A stretch of 10,427 bases of DNA from Candidatus Hydrogenedentota bacterium (GTDB lineage: Bacteria; Hydrogenedentota; Hydrogenedentia; Hydrogenedentales; CAITNO01). The notes under the pieces were generated by a model. That model did not search any database and was not told the DNA's origin. It saw only the letters and a list, made by a program, of their open reading frames with translations. This document shows positions 1-6,152 of this stretch, piece by piece; the first letter of the stretch is position 1, and every line of letters begins with the position of its first letter. The stretch lies in assembly GCA_903822375.1 (NCBI GenBank), contig CAIJOU010000900.1, positions 1 to 10,427 on the forward strand, given 5' to 3'. Both the position numbers and the translations under genes were made by a program.

Positions 1-399
1 GAGGGCGCCGTCAAGCTGATCGACTACGACGGCATGTGCGTTCCGCTTTTGATTGGCCGCTTCGTTCTGGAGGGGGGCCATCCCAACTACCAGCACCCGC
101 AGCGGGTCCAGCAGTACAACGAGCGGCTCGACGAGTTCTCCGCGCTGATTGTCCTGGCGGCGCTGGTCATCCTTGCGGCCTATCCGGACCTGTGGGAGCG
201 GTACAACATCCAGCGCAACCTGCTTTTCCAGGAATCGGACTTCAAGGACCCGGAAAAGTCGGCGCTCTTCGCCGAACTCGACATGCTTGAGAACCCCGCC
301 GTTCACATCGTGACCCAGGCGCTGCGGCGTGCCTGCATTGCGCGGAGCACCGACGACATTCCGAGCTTTGACGCCGTGGCCGGTGCACTCGGGCTGTAA
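1..399 (+). CDS. Kinase-fold protein, C-terminal part (5' end outside window)
   Basis: The frame is open from base 1 to TAA at 397-399, giving the last 132 residues of a protein that starts upstream. Residues 5-12 read KLIDYDGM, the beta-hairpin and activation-loop position of a Ser/Thr kinase-like fold, with DYD where classical kinases have DFG. It is followed by GHPNYQHP (residues 26-33) and a helical C-lobe containing PDLWERYN (62-69). This pattern is familiar from bacterial proteins annotated as protein-kinase-like; catalytic activity cannot be judged because the P-loop and HRD region are outside the window. The internal ATG at 34 lies inside the domain and is not a plausible start. The gene is convergent with the polysaccharide operon, 57 bp away, and is probably functionally unrelated to it. 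The substrate is unknown. Confidence 0.75.
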   Translation, partial: EGAVKLIDYDGMCVPLLIGRFVLEGGHPNYQHPQRVQQYNERLDEFSALIVLAALVILAAYPDLWERYNIQRNLLFQESDFKDPEKSALFAELDMLENPAVHIVTQALRRACIARSTDDIPSFDAVAGALGL

Positions 400-418
400 A
401 TCCCCGGAAATGGAACGG

Positions 419-458
419 TCAGGAACGCCCAGAGTGGGCCTGAGTCGGGGAGGCGTTC
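419..458. terminator. Possible bidirectional terminator hairpin between convergent genes
   Basis: Two overlapping inverted repeats lie between the convergent stops. TCAGG (419-423) pairs with CCTGA (439-443), stacked with CCCA (428-431) and TGGG (435-438) around a GAG loop. Alternatively GAACGCC (423-429) pairs with GGCGTTC (452-458), which reaches the stop codon of the wecA-like gene. The position fits transcription termination for both genes, but neither side has a strong T-tract, so Rho-independent activity is uncertain. Confidence 0.4.
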
Positions 459-2088
459 AGGGTCGCGTTTCCCCCAGATACACGGCTTCACTTATCCCAT
501 TGACCGGCACGGCATCCGCCTCGGCAACGTCTTCCCCAAGATATGGTGCGGAGAAACGCCCCGCCTCGTTCGGCATTTCGACAACTCCGGGCAGCATGTC
601 CCCATCTTTCACCCTTGGAACGGCTAATTCCAATAATGCCGTGCTGATTCCCTCGAAGATTTGGGCCAGGCACGCCGATGCGGTGTGGGCCGCGACAGAA
701 CTTGCCTCGTGGTGTTGTTGAAACACCACCTCGACGCGGCTGCCATCGGAAGCTTTGACGAAGAAGCGCTCAAGGGAGCGGGGATGGGCGATAATGTGGA
801 AGTTGTCCGGCAAATCAGCCGAGGCAATCCTGCCCAGTCCCCCTTCAAATTCCACGGTGATGAAATTGAGCCCAAACTCCTCGCAGATAAGGCCCATGAC
901 CCGGGAAACGGTCTGGTGAGAGGCGCCGGGCACCAAGGTCATAGTGGCGTACCGCGCAAAGGCAAGATGCCGCATTGTCTCCCGACGGTGGCGGAACTTA
1001 ATGGCAATGGTCCTGGTGTAGCCGGCCACGACGGCGATGCTGGCAAGGGTTACCACGAAGATCCCGGACGGAATAAGGGACTGGGGAAAGTCTTTCGGCA
1101 TCATGACTTCCAGCACGGCGGCCGCAAAGCAAAGCAGTCCGGCGGCATAGAGGACCGCGGCGGCCTGGCGCTGTGACATGCCCATGAGCAGCAGCCGGTG
1201 GTGCGTGTGCCTTGCATCGCTGGCAAAGATGGGGAAGCCGCCGGCATAGCGGCGGACCATGGAGATAAGCGTCTCAAAGATGGGGATGCCGAGCGCCATG
1301 ACGGCGGCCAGCATGAGCACCGCACCATGGGATTTGTAGGAGCCCATGAGTGAAAGGGTGGCCAGCACAAAACCCAGAAACATGCTGCCTGTGTCGCCGA
1401 GGAATATGCGCGCCGGGTGCCAGTTGTAACGGAGAAAGGCGAGCAGGCTGCCTCCCAGGGCAATGCAAAGCAGCACGACAAAAGAGGAGCCGTTGAGACC
1501 GGCCAGCACCGCCAGCGATGCTGTGGCTATCAGCGCCACGCCCGTCGCAAGGCCGTCCATGCCGTCGATAAGGTTTACCGCGTTGGTTATGCCCACGATC
1601 CAAAGGATCGTAAGCAGGGTGCCCAATCCCATGACGCTCTCAAGACTGATCACGCCGACGAGAGGAATGTTAATTGCCCTGATGCTGTACCCTGAGAAAG
1701 CCACGAGGGTTGCGGCAAGCACCTGTCCCAGCAGCTTGTGGCGGGCACGCATCCCGCGCACGTCATCGACAACCCCCAGCACGGTAATACCAACACAGCC
1801 GACCGCAAGCACGGCAAAATCCCAAGCATGGCCACCGACCGCCCGAAACATTCCGGTCTTTTCGGACAGGCACGCCAAAGCCACCAAAATGAAGGGGATC
1901 GACACGGCCAATCCGCCAAGAAGCGGCGTGGGTGATTTGTGCACCTTGCGGTAGCCGCTGTCCTCAATGCCGCCCAACCGGTGCGCCAAGCGGATGACCA
2001 CCGGTGTCAGCAAAGTGGTCGCGGCGAAACAGCCCAGAAACACTGCCCAACATGTGGGGCTCTTTAAATACCCGGCAATATCCAGCAT
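457..2088 (-). CDS. WecA/TagO-like polyprenyl-phosphate sugar-1-phosphate transferase with C-terminal extension
   Basis: This 543-residue membrane protein is a glycosyltransferase family 4 (MraY/WecA/TagO) member. Such enzymes move a sugar-1-phosphate from a UDP-sugar to undecaprenyl phosphate at the inner membrane, the priming step of glycan synthesis. Visible motifs are KVHKSPTPLLGG (48-59), VVDDVRG (106-112), NAVNLIDGMDGLA (169-181), FLGDTGSMFLG (229-239) and the HTHHRL loop (294-299). They lie between about ten hydrophobic segments, and all acidic motif residues are present. Family members usually end near 350-400 residues. Here a soluble tail of roughly 175 residues follows the last membrane segment (about 341-358), with no motif I recognise. 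The start is supported by AGGGGG six bases before ATG (2095-2100). It is last of the four operon genes in this window, separated from the kinase homologue by an unusually long 221-bp gap. The sugar is unknown. Confidence 0.9.
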   Translation of the reverse strand: MLDIAGYLKSPTCWAVFLGCFAATTLLTPVVIRLAHRLGGIEDSGYRKVHKSPTPLLGGLAVSIPFILVALACLSEKTGMFRAVGGHAWDFAVLAVGCVGITVLGVVDDVRGMRARHKLLGQVLAATLVAFSGYSIRAINIPLVGVISLESVMGLGTLLTILWIVGITNAVNLIDGMDGLATGVALIATASLAVLAGLNGSSFVVLLCIALGGSLLAFLRYNWHPARIFLGDTGSMFLGFVLATLSLMGSYKSHGAVLMLAAVMALGIPIFETLISMVRRYAGGFPIFASDARHTHHRLLLMGMSQRQAAAVLYAAGLLCFAAAVLEVMMPKDFPQSLIPSGIFVVTLASIAVVAGYTRTIAIKFRHRRETMRHLAFARYATMTLVPGASHQTVSRVMGLICEEFGLNFITVEFEGGLGRIASADLPDNFHIIAHPRSLERFFVKASDGSRVEVVFQQHHEASSVAAHTASACLAQIFEGISTALLELAVPRVKDGDMLPGVVEMPNEAGRFSAPYLGEDVAEADAVPVNGISEAVYLGETRP

Positions 2089-2117
2089 AATACACCCCCT
2101 GGTCTTGCCGCCATTTC

Positions 2118-2135
2118 GGAAAGGCCTTTCGGCCC
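2118..2135 (-). promoter_or_regulatory. GAAA-tetraloop hairpin upstream of the wecA-like gene
   Basis: On the minus strand GGGCC is followed by GAAA and GGCCT, giving a GC-rich stem closed by a GNRA-type loop, then TTTCC. On the plus strand the loop would be TTTC, so the GNRA form exists only in operon-sense RNA. The same bases also contain a perfect 12-bp DNA palindrome (GAAAGGCCTTTC, 2119-2130) that could instead be a protein site. It lies about 20 nt from the ribosome-binding site. Only three U residues follow, so it would be a weak terminator at best. Confidence 0.35.
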
Positions 2136-2163
2136 GCCCATCGGCGTTTCAGTCAACACAATT

Positions 2164-2273
2164 CCTCTGTACGCCCCAGCGTCGCGCCAACGACAATGTT
2201 ACCGTGTCCAGCGCCCCCATGGCGTTATTCGCCGGGTGACCACTGGCCTCGCACAGCGCTCACTGTACAGAGG
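2164..2273 (-). ncRNA. Candidate structured RNA element in the wecA-like gene's leader
   Basis: A perfect 9-bp inverted repeat, CCTCTGTAC (2164-2172) and GTACAGAGG (2265-2273), encloses 92 nt in the intergenic gap of the operon. Inside, in operon-sense RNA, AGCGC can pair with GCGCU, enclosing a CCC-GGCG / CGCC-AU-GGG hairpin with an AAUAA loop. GUCG-UUGGCG-CGAC forms a further short hairpin. This is a plausible closed multibranch fold between two genes of one operon. I do not recognise it as c-di-GMP, SAM, cobalamin or another common riboswitch class. It was read by eye without energy calculation or alignment, so it is a candidate only. Confidence 0.3.
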
Positions 2274-2309
2274 CTATTTGAAGCACCATTATCCGAATGA
2301 CAGTCTTTG

Positions 2310-3041
2310 TTACAGACGCTTGTAAATGAACTCAGGAATGTAGAATTTTCGTTTGTTCAGCACAACACCCAGAACGGAGCCGTGGTTTGCCTGAATTTCG
2401 CGGATCTGGTTCTTGATGACCTGCCAGCGCGTTTTCCCCGCATCGACGATAAGAACCACACCGTCAGAGATGCTCGCGATGCGCGCTGCAACACTGGAGT
2501 CGGCAATGGAAGGACAGTCCACCAGCACCATGTCAAATCGGCTGCGCAGCAGGTTCACGAAGACATCGAACCGGGGGTTGTCGAGTATGGCCGGCAACGC
2601 CTCCGCGGACGACCCAATCTGGCAGTAGGAAAGACTGGTGCCCTCGATGACGTGGATGTGCTCCTCAATGATAATTCCGCCGCGGACGGCCTTTTCCCAG
2701 CTTTCGTCGGAGGAAGGACGGCCCGCGCCGTTGGGCAGGGCGTAGGGCACCGGGCCGATCGCAAACAGCAAAACCTTGCGGTCCAGCCGTTGGGCGGTCA
2801 ATTTGGCCAGTTCCAGCACGATCTTCGACCCTTCGCGGTCATGCTGCGCGCTGGCGAACTGCACCACGCTGCCCTGACGCCGCTCCAACAGCAGCGCAAT
2901 GCGGCGGTGCAGCGCGAATATCTTGTCCTGCAACGGCTCGGGCAGTCTGGACAATTCACCCCGCAGAACAAGAGCCCGAGAGCCTTCCTCCTGCCGAGGC
3001 GTGTCTTCCGTCACCGTATCATCTTCTTGGTCGGTTGTCAT
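2310..3041 (-). CDS. CpsD/CapB-like bacterial tyrosine-kinase homologue with degenerate nucleotide site
   Basis: This 243-residue protein has the P-loop ATPase fold of the cytoplasmic BY-kinases that partner Wzz-type co-polymerases in exopolysaccharide export. Recognisable parts are the Walker B strand MVLVDCPSI (171-179), DGVVLIVDAGKTRWQVIKNQ (193-212), and the C-terminal LNKRKFYIPEFIYKRL, typical of polysaccharide-locus members. The expected Walker A GxxGxGK[ST] is replaced by HDREGSKI (67-74). The Walker A' strand VLLFAIG (90-96) lacks the usual aspartates. There is no long Tyr cluster at the end, only two tyrosines. It may therefore be a pseudokinase acting as a regulatory or structural partner; this is inferred from missing motifs. 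The gene starts 63 bp after the co-polymerase stop, with a weak GGAA before ATG. The first 35 or so residues are acidic and probably disordered. Confidence 0.8.
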   Translation of the reverse strand: MTTDQEDDTVTEDTPRQEEGSRALVLRGELSRLPEPLQDKIFALHRRIALLLERRQGSVVQFASAQHDREGSKIVLELAKLTAQRLDRKVLLFAIGPVPYALPNGAGRPSSDESWEKAVRGGIIIEEHIHVIEGTSLSYCQIGSSAEALPAILDNPRFDVFVNLLRSRFDMVLVDCPSIADSSVAARIASISDGVVLIVDAGKTRWQVIKNQIREIQANHGSVLGVVLNKRKFYIPEFIYKRL

Positions 3042-3104
3042 ATTTATTTTCCAGGGACCTTGGTTATTATCTTGCCGACCTCGGGGCCGGGGAAATAAAA
3101 CCTG

Positions 3105-4703
3105 CTAGAAACTGCTCTTGAATTCCTTGTTGGTGATTATCGCAAGCACGGGCACACCGAGCTTTGCCTCCACGTCTTCCTTGTTGTGCAGCGTTTCATC
3201 CATGTATTCGCGCACGAAGGCAAGGAACACGCCTCCGAACAGGCCCAGGAACAGGCCCAGCGCCAGGATGCGCAGCTTTTGCGGCTTCACGGGAACCGGC
3301 GAGACCATTGCCGGCTGCACCACGCTCACGTTCGACACCTTGTCCATGTCCATGGCAGCCGAAATGCGCGCCCGCTGCAGGCCCTCGCGGTAGTCGCGGT
3401 ATTCCTGGTTGGCCACTTCCACATCGCGGTCGAGACGGGTCATTTCCGCCTCTTGGGCGGTAAGCTCATCGAGCTTTGTTTGCACCCGCTTGATTTCGGC
3501 CGTGATGCTGGTCTCACGCGCCTTGTGCGAATCGAGCGTGGCCCGCTCCGTGTCCAGCTGAAGCTGCAACGACTGGTGATTGGGGTCCAGCCCGGTGGTT
3601 ACCGTGGTCATGGAGTCCCGTTCTTTCGCGAGCATGGCCTCTGCCTGTTTAATCTGGCCGCGCAGTTCGGTCAATGGCCGGTATGAATCGGGATAGCGCG
3701 CCGACATGTCCGTCTCTTTGAGCTTCATGTCCGTGAGACTGGCTTTGAGTTTTTCCGCAGTCATGTTGGCCATGCCGCTTGTCTCACTGGTCACGAGCGT
3801 GGCCGACTTGCCGCGCAGTGTTTTTTCCAGCGAGGTCACGCGCGCTTCCGAGGCCTTTGCCTCCGACGCGGCGTTGCCCCGCTCGCTGTCCATCGTGATG
3901 GACTGCGTCAGGAGCGCCTCTTTCTGCTTGTCCATGGACGAAATGCCGTGGGTGACGCGGAATTCATCGCGCTGTTTTTCGCGCCGGCTCAGCTCTTCCT
4001 GAAGCTTGTTGGCATTATCTTCGAAGAACTGCGGTGATGCCTGCGACGCATACACCTTGATGTGGCGTTCCAGATAGGCCGCCACCAGCTTCTCCAGCGT
4101 TTGACGGGCGGTTTCCGGGTCCCTGGCGTCAAATTTGACGCTGATGATGTTCGTCTTCTTTTCCAACTCGACGGCCGTGCCGCCCAGAAGGGTGTTTACC
4201 GCCGAGTCGCGGGCGGAGATCGGCGGCGAGGGATTGATCGCGGCCAGCAGCACCATGGGGAGGCTCTTGAGCTTCTGCATGGTCTGGAACACCTGCTCCT
4301 TCGCCGTAGGCTCGTGGGGTTTTTCCAGCAGGGTCTTCTCGCCCACGGAGTCCACGACCTGTTCAGCAAGAAGCCGGCTGGTCAGGATGTTCAGTTCGGA
4401 ATTCAGTTCGTTTTCACGGTTCTGCGACACGCCCATGGTGGGGCCCGCGACAACCGACGGGTCCACGGACAGGTTTTCGCGGCCAATGCGAATCAAGAGC
4501 TCGGCCTGGGCCTGATACACCGCCGGCGCGACAAATGCATAGAGGGTCGCCGTGGACGAAACCCCCACGAAGAACAGGAGAATTATCCATTTGCGGCGGA
4601 AAAGCACCTGCACCACGTCGCGCGCCGAACTCTGCACGATTTCCGTGGCAAAGGCGAGCGCCTTGGTGCGCAGCGTGCTTCCGAGCCGGGAATCAATGTT
4701 CAT
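3105..4703 (-). CDS. Wzz/GumC-type polysaccharide co-polymerase (chain-length determinant)
   Basis: This 532-residue inner-membrane protein is of the polysaccharide co-polymerase family, which sets chain length and links synthesis to outer-membrane export. There is a cytoplasmic N-terminus, a first membrane segment (about 39-58), and the family's early motif NELNSELNILTSRLLAEQVV (98-117). A long periplasmic coiled-coil region follows (about 228-435), then a Pro-rich stretch before the second membrane segment (PVPVKPQK 469-476; membrane 478-498). The tail FVREYMDETLHNKEDVEAKL (496-515) is typical of GumC/Wzc-like proteins. The kinase domain is a separate downstream gene rather than fused as in Wzc. 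AGGAG lies nine bases before ATG and supports the start. An overlapping out-of-frame ATG four bases upstream is ignored. It follows the OPX gene by 54 bp in the same operon. Confidence 0.92.
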   Translation of the reverse strand: MNIDSRLGSTLRTKALAFATEIVQSSARDVVQVLFRRKWIILLFFVGVSSTATLYAFVAPAVYQAQAELLIRIGRENLSVDPSVVAGPTMGVSQNRENELNSELNILTSRLLAEQVVDSVGEKTLLEKPHEPTAKEQVFQTMQKLKSLPMVLLAAINPSPPISARDSAVNTLLGGTAVELEKKTNIISVKFDARDPETARQTLEKLVAAYLERHIKVYASQASPQFFEDNANKLQEELSRREKQRDEFRVTHGISSMDKQKEALLTQSITMDSERGNAASEAKASEARVTSLEKTLRGKSATLVTSETSGMANMTAEKLKASLTDMKLKETDMSARYPDSYRPLTELRGQIKQAEAMLAKERDSMTTVTTGLDPNHQSLQLQLDTERATLDSHKARETSITAEIKRVQTKLDELTAQEAEMTRLDRDVEVANQEYRDYREGLQRARISAAMDMDKVSNVSVVQPAMVSPVPVKPQKLRILALGLFLGLFGGVFLAFVREYMDETLHNKEDVEAKLGVPVLAIITNKEFKSSF

Positions 4704-4757
4704 CCATTACCACTCCTGAAAACGCTGTAAACGAGAAAGAGACAAGATTAGCCGCCA

Positions 4758-5603
4758 TCATTTCGACGAACCTGTCGGAATAGAAATGTTCACGGGTGTA
4801 CTGCTCTTGAGGCTGCTCTGCTGGAAGTTATACAGACCGACGCTGGAGGTTATGTGTTTCGGAATAACGCCGTCGATATACTGGGCGACAAACTCGTTCA
4901 CGTGGGTGATGGCCGTGCGCGGAACATAGACAGTGTCGTACGGTTGCAAGTAAAAGGGCTCCGTTTCCGTGCCCTTCAACGCATCACTGAGGTCCACGGT
5001 CCGGGCAAACTGCTTGCCCGCCTGTTGGCGCACAACCACCACGCTGGACTTCTTGGCACTGGCCTCAATAAATCCACCGGCCTGCATGATCGCACTCAGC
5101 AAGGTAAGTTTGCCCTGGATCAAGATTAGGCCCGGTGTGCTGACCTCGCCGCCAATGTAGACGCGGTTGTTGGCCAGACTGGAAACCACCACGTTGATTT
5201 CCGGTTCATTCAGTTTGGGTTCGTACAGCTTGATGAGCTCTTTCTGGAGTTCATCAGGCGTCCGGTTTTGCGCCTCCACCTCGCCGACCATGAGCAACGA
5301 AATCTTGCCGTCGGGCCGGATCATTTGCTCATCGTCCAACTCAGGCCAATAAAGGAACTTTATCCGGATGGTGTCATAGGCCTGTAGGACAATCTTTTCC
5401 TCAGGCGCCGCCGTTGGTGCGGCGGCGGCATCGGCGGCCGCCGCGGGCGGGAGCGGCATTTCTGACCACTTGGGCGTGGTGGCGCAACCGTACAGGGCAA
5501 CCGAAAGCAGTACGAAGCCGCCAACCAGACAGCCGCGCACCGCAACGTTCACCCAAGAGCGTTCTTGCATTTCACTTGCTGACGCGATAACTGACTCATG
5601 CAC
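4758..5603 (-). CDS. Wza-like (OPX) outer-membrane polysaccharide export lipoprotein
   Basis: This is the first gene of the operon. With the GTG start it has 281 residues: an N-terminal hydrophobic segment ending in LYGC, a lipobox-like site (Cys about residue 40), then an Ala/Pro-rich linker. The polysaccharide-export domain follows (YDTIRIKFLYWPELD), with MIRPDGKISLLMVGEVEAQN and VYIGGEVSTPGLI, the start of an SLBB segment. The C-terminal VNEFVAQYIDGVIPKH resembles OPX proteins from exosortase-type polysaccharide loci. Such proteins form the outer-membrane channel for the polymer. I chose GTG (5601-5603) because GAGGTG lies six bases upstream. The in-frame ATG at 5631-5633 has no ribosome-binding site and sits in the loop of a GC hairpin. 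A further ATG at 5568-5570 would also keep the signal sequence. Tyr at lipobox position -2 is slightly unusual. Confidence 0.9.
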   Translation of the reverse strand: MHESVIASASEMQERSWVNVAVRGCLVGGFVLLSVALYGCATTPKWSEMPLPPAAAADAAAAPTAAPEEKIVLQAYDTIRIKFLYWPELDDEQMIRPDGKISLLMVGEVEAQNRTPDELQKELIKLYEPKLNEPEINVVVSSLANNRVYIGGEVSTPGLILIQGKLTLLSAIMQAGGFIEASAKKSSVVVVRQQAGKQFARTVDLSDALKGTETEPFYLQPYDTVYVPRTAITHVNEFVAQYIDGVIPKHITSSVGLYNFQQSSLKSSTPVNISIPTGSSK

Positions 5604-5608
5604 GGGAA

Positions 5609-5639
5609 TCACCTCATAACGGACGCGGCGCATGCGTCC
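5609..5639 (-). promoter_or_regulatory. Ribosome-binding site of the OPX gene with abutting GC hairpin
   Basis: In operon-sense RNA GGACGC, a seven-base loop AUGCGCC and GCGUCC form a perfect 6-bp hairpin (5621-5639). It ends nine bases before GAGGTG (about 5609-5614), which precedes GTG at 5603 by six bases. The hairpin loop contains the alternative ATG (5631-5633), making that start unattractive. A longer upstream reading frame ends with the TGA contained in AGGTGA. The arrangement could tune initiation of the first operon gene. Confidence 0.45.
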
Positions 5640-5844
5640 AGGTTTCTGCGGAAGCCCCGGGATTCATAGCGCAATTGGACACTTGTCAACCGTGTCTTGG
5701 ATGGGCAGGGAGTCAGGAAAGACCCCCGGAAGAGTCCGATTCCCGAAATAGATGTGCATCCCGCAGCTGTCAGTTCCAGCAAACCAGTCACAATAACCCC
5801 ATTCTTCAAACGCACCACAACACTGCCCCCAGTTTGTATGTCCG

Positions 5845-5894
5845 TGCCGCACAGGCATCCCCCATTACAACGGGGTACATGCCCAGCAGCGGCA
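5845..5894 (-). promoter_or_regulatory. Long three-segment hairpin in the operon leader
   Basis: Operon-sense RNA forms three stacked helices of six pairs each: UGCCGC/GCGGCA, GGGCAU/AUGCCU and CCCCGU/AUGGGG. They are separated by 4x2 and 3x1 internal loops and capped by UGUA. Sixteen pairs are Watson-Crick and two are G-U; both wobbles become mismatches on the plus strand. This is the best single structural signal in the window. Confidence 0.5.
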
Positions 5895-5896
5895 GA

Positions 5897-5926
5897 ATTA
5901 TACATGCGATACTTCCCAAAAAGCAA
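5897..5926 (-). promoter_or_regulatory. Possible secondary promoter within the leader
   Basis: A perfect TATAAT -10 hexamer on the minus strand (5902-5897) has only a weak -35 match, TTGCTT, at 18-bp spacing (5926-5921). Transcription would begin near 5890 and give a shorter leader that loses the 5' strand of the long-range pairing and the base of the 50-nt hairpin. Confidence 0.3.
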
Positions 5927-5949
5927 AGATGCGCAACGCAAAATGCATC
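5918..5949 (-). terminator. Attenuator-like hairpin with T-rich tract in the operon leader
   Basis: On the minus strand GATGC (5949-5945) pairs with GCATC (5932-5928) over a 12-base loop, or alternatively TGCG-TTG-CGCA forms within it. It is directly followed by TTTGCTTTTT (5927-5918). The order of hairpin then T-rich tract resembles an intrinsic terminator placed between promoter and first gene. The stem is short, so efficiency would be low without help. Confidence 0.3.
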
Positions 5950-6060
5950 GATATTCCCGGAAACTCTGCTTCATGTATGAACTGCATGAAATCACCATTC
6001 CCGTCAGTCCAATTGCACGCTCCGTTCCCTAACACCGCGATGTCCAGAAGAAACACCATC

Positions 6061-6089
6061 ATGATAGCGCATGGTTCTTATTCTGTCAA
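6061..6089 (-). promoter_or_regulatory. Sigma70-type promoter of the polysaccharide operon
   Basis: The minus strand carries a consensus TTGACA (6089-6084), exactly 17 bases, then TATCAT (6066-6061), five of six matches to the -10 hexamer. It sits in a locally AT-rich stretch and faces the operon. Start of transcription near 6054 would leave roughly 450 nt of leader before the OPX gene. Confidence 0.6.
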
Positions 6090-6092
6090 GAA

Positions 6093-6110
6093 TTAAACGT
6101 GTATGTTTTA
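6093..6110. promoter_or_regulatory. Imperfect inverted repeat just upstream of the operon promoter
   Basis: TTAAAC, six bases, GTTTTA is a near-symmetric AT-rich motif lying immediately upstream of the -35 element of the minus-strand promoter. Its position would suit a regulator-binding site, but it is short and the symmetry is imperfect. Confidence 0.2.
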
Positions 6111-6152
6111 CTTCGGCTTGGTTCGAAAAGGGCAGACCGTAGGCTGATTGTC

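Larger units (their letters stand above)
5669..6018 (-). ncRNA. Candidate large structured leader RNA of the polysaccharide operon
   Basis: The transcript from the promoter at 6061-6089 would carry about 450 nt before the OPX gene. Its ends can pair: bases 6018-6007 (GUGCAAUUGGAC) match 5680-5669 (GUCCAAUUGCGC) over 12 pairs, 11 Watson-Crick and one U-G. On the plus strand that wobble becomes an A-C mismatch, so the pairing favours operon-sense RNA. Enclosed elements include the three-segment hairpin at 5845-5894, a 7-bp hairpin at 5969-5991 and an attenuator-like hairpin at 5918-5949. GACAC/GUGUC (about 5682-5700) competes with the 3' closing strand. I recognise no known riboswitch or ribozyme core. 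No energy model or alignment was used. Confidence 0.35.

Noticed and set aside
2307..3098. 263-codon open frame on the plus strand
   Set aside because: It lies opposite the kinase homologue and its product (Gln/His/Arg-rich, no motif) is a typical antisense shadow in GC-rich DNA.
4062..4730. 222-codon open frame on the plus strand
   Set aside because: It is antisense to the clearly recognisable co-polymerase gene and has a His/Arg/Gly-rich composition without any domain.
5609..5998. 129-codon minus-strand frame as a protein gene
   Set aside because: No good ribosome-binding site, many cysteines and non-coding-like composition; it overlaps the strongest RNA hairpin. Kept only as a possible leader frame.
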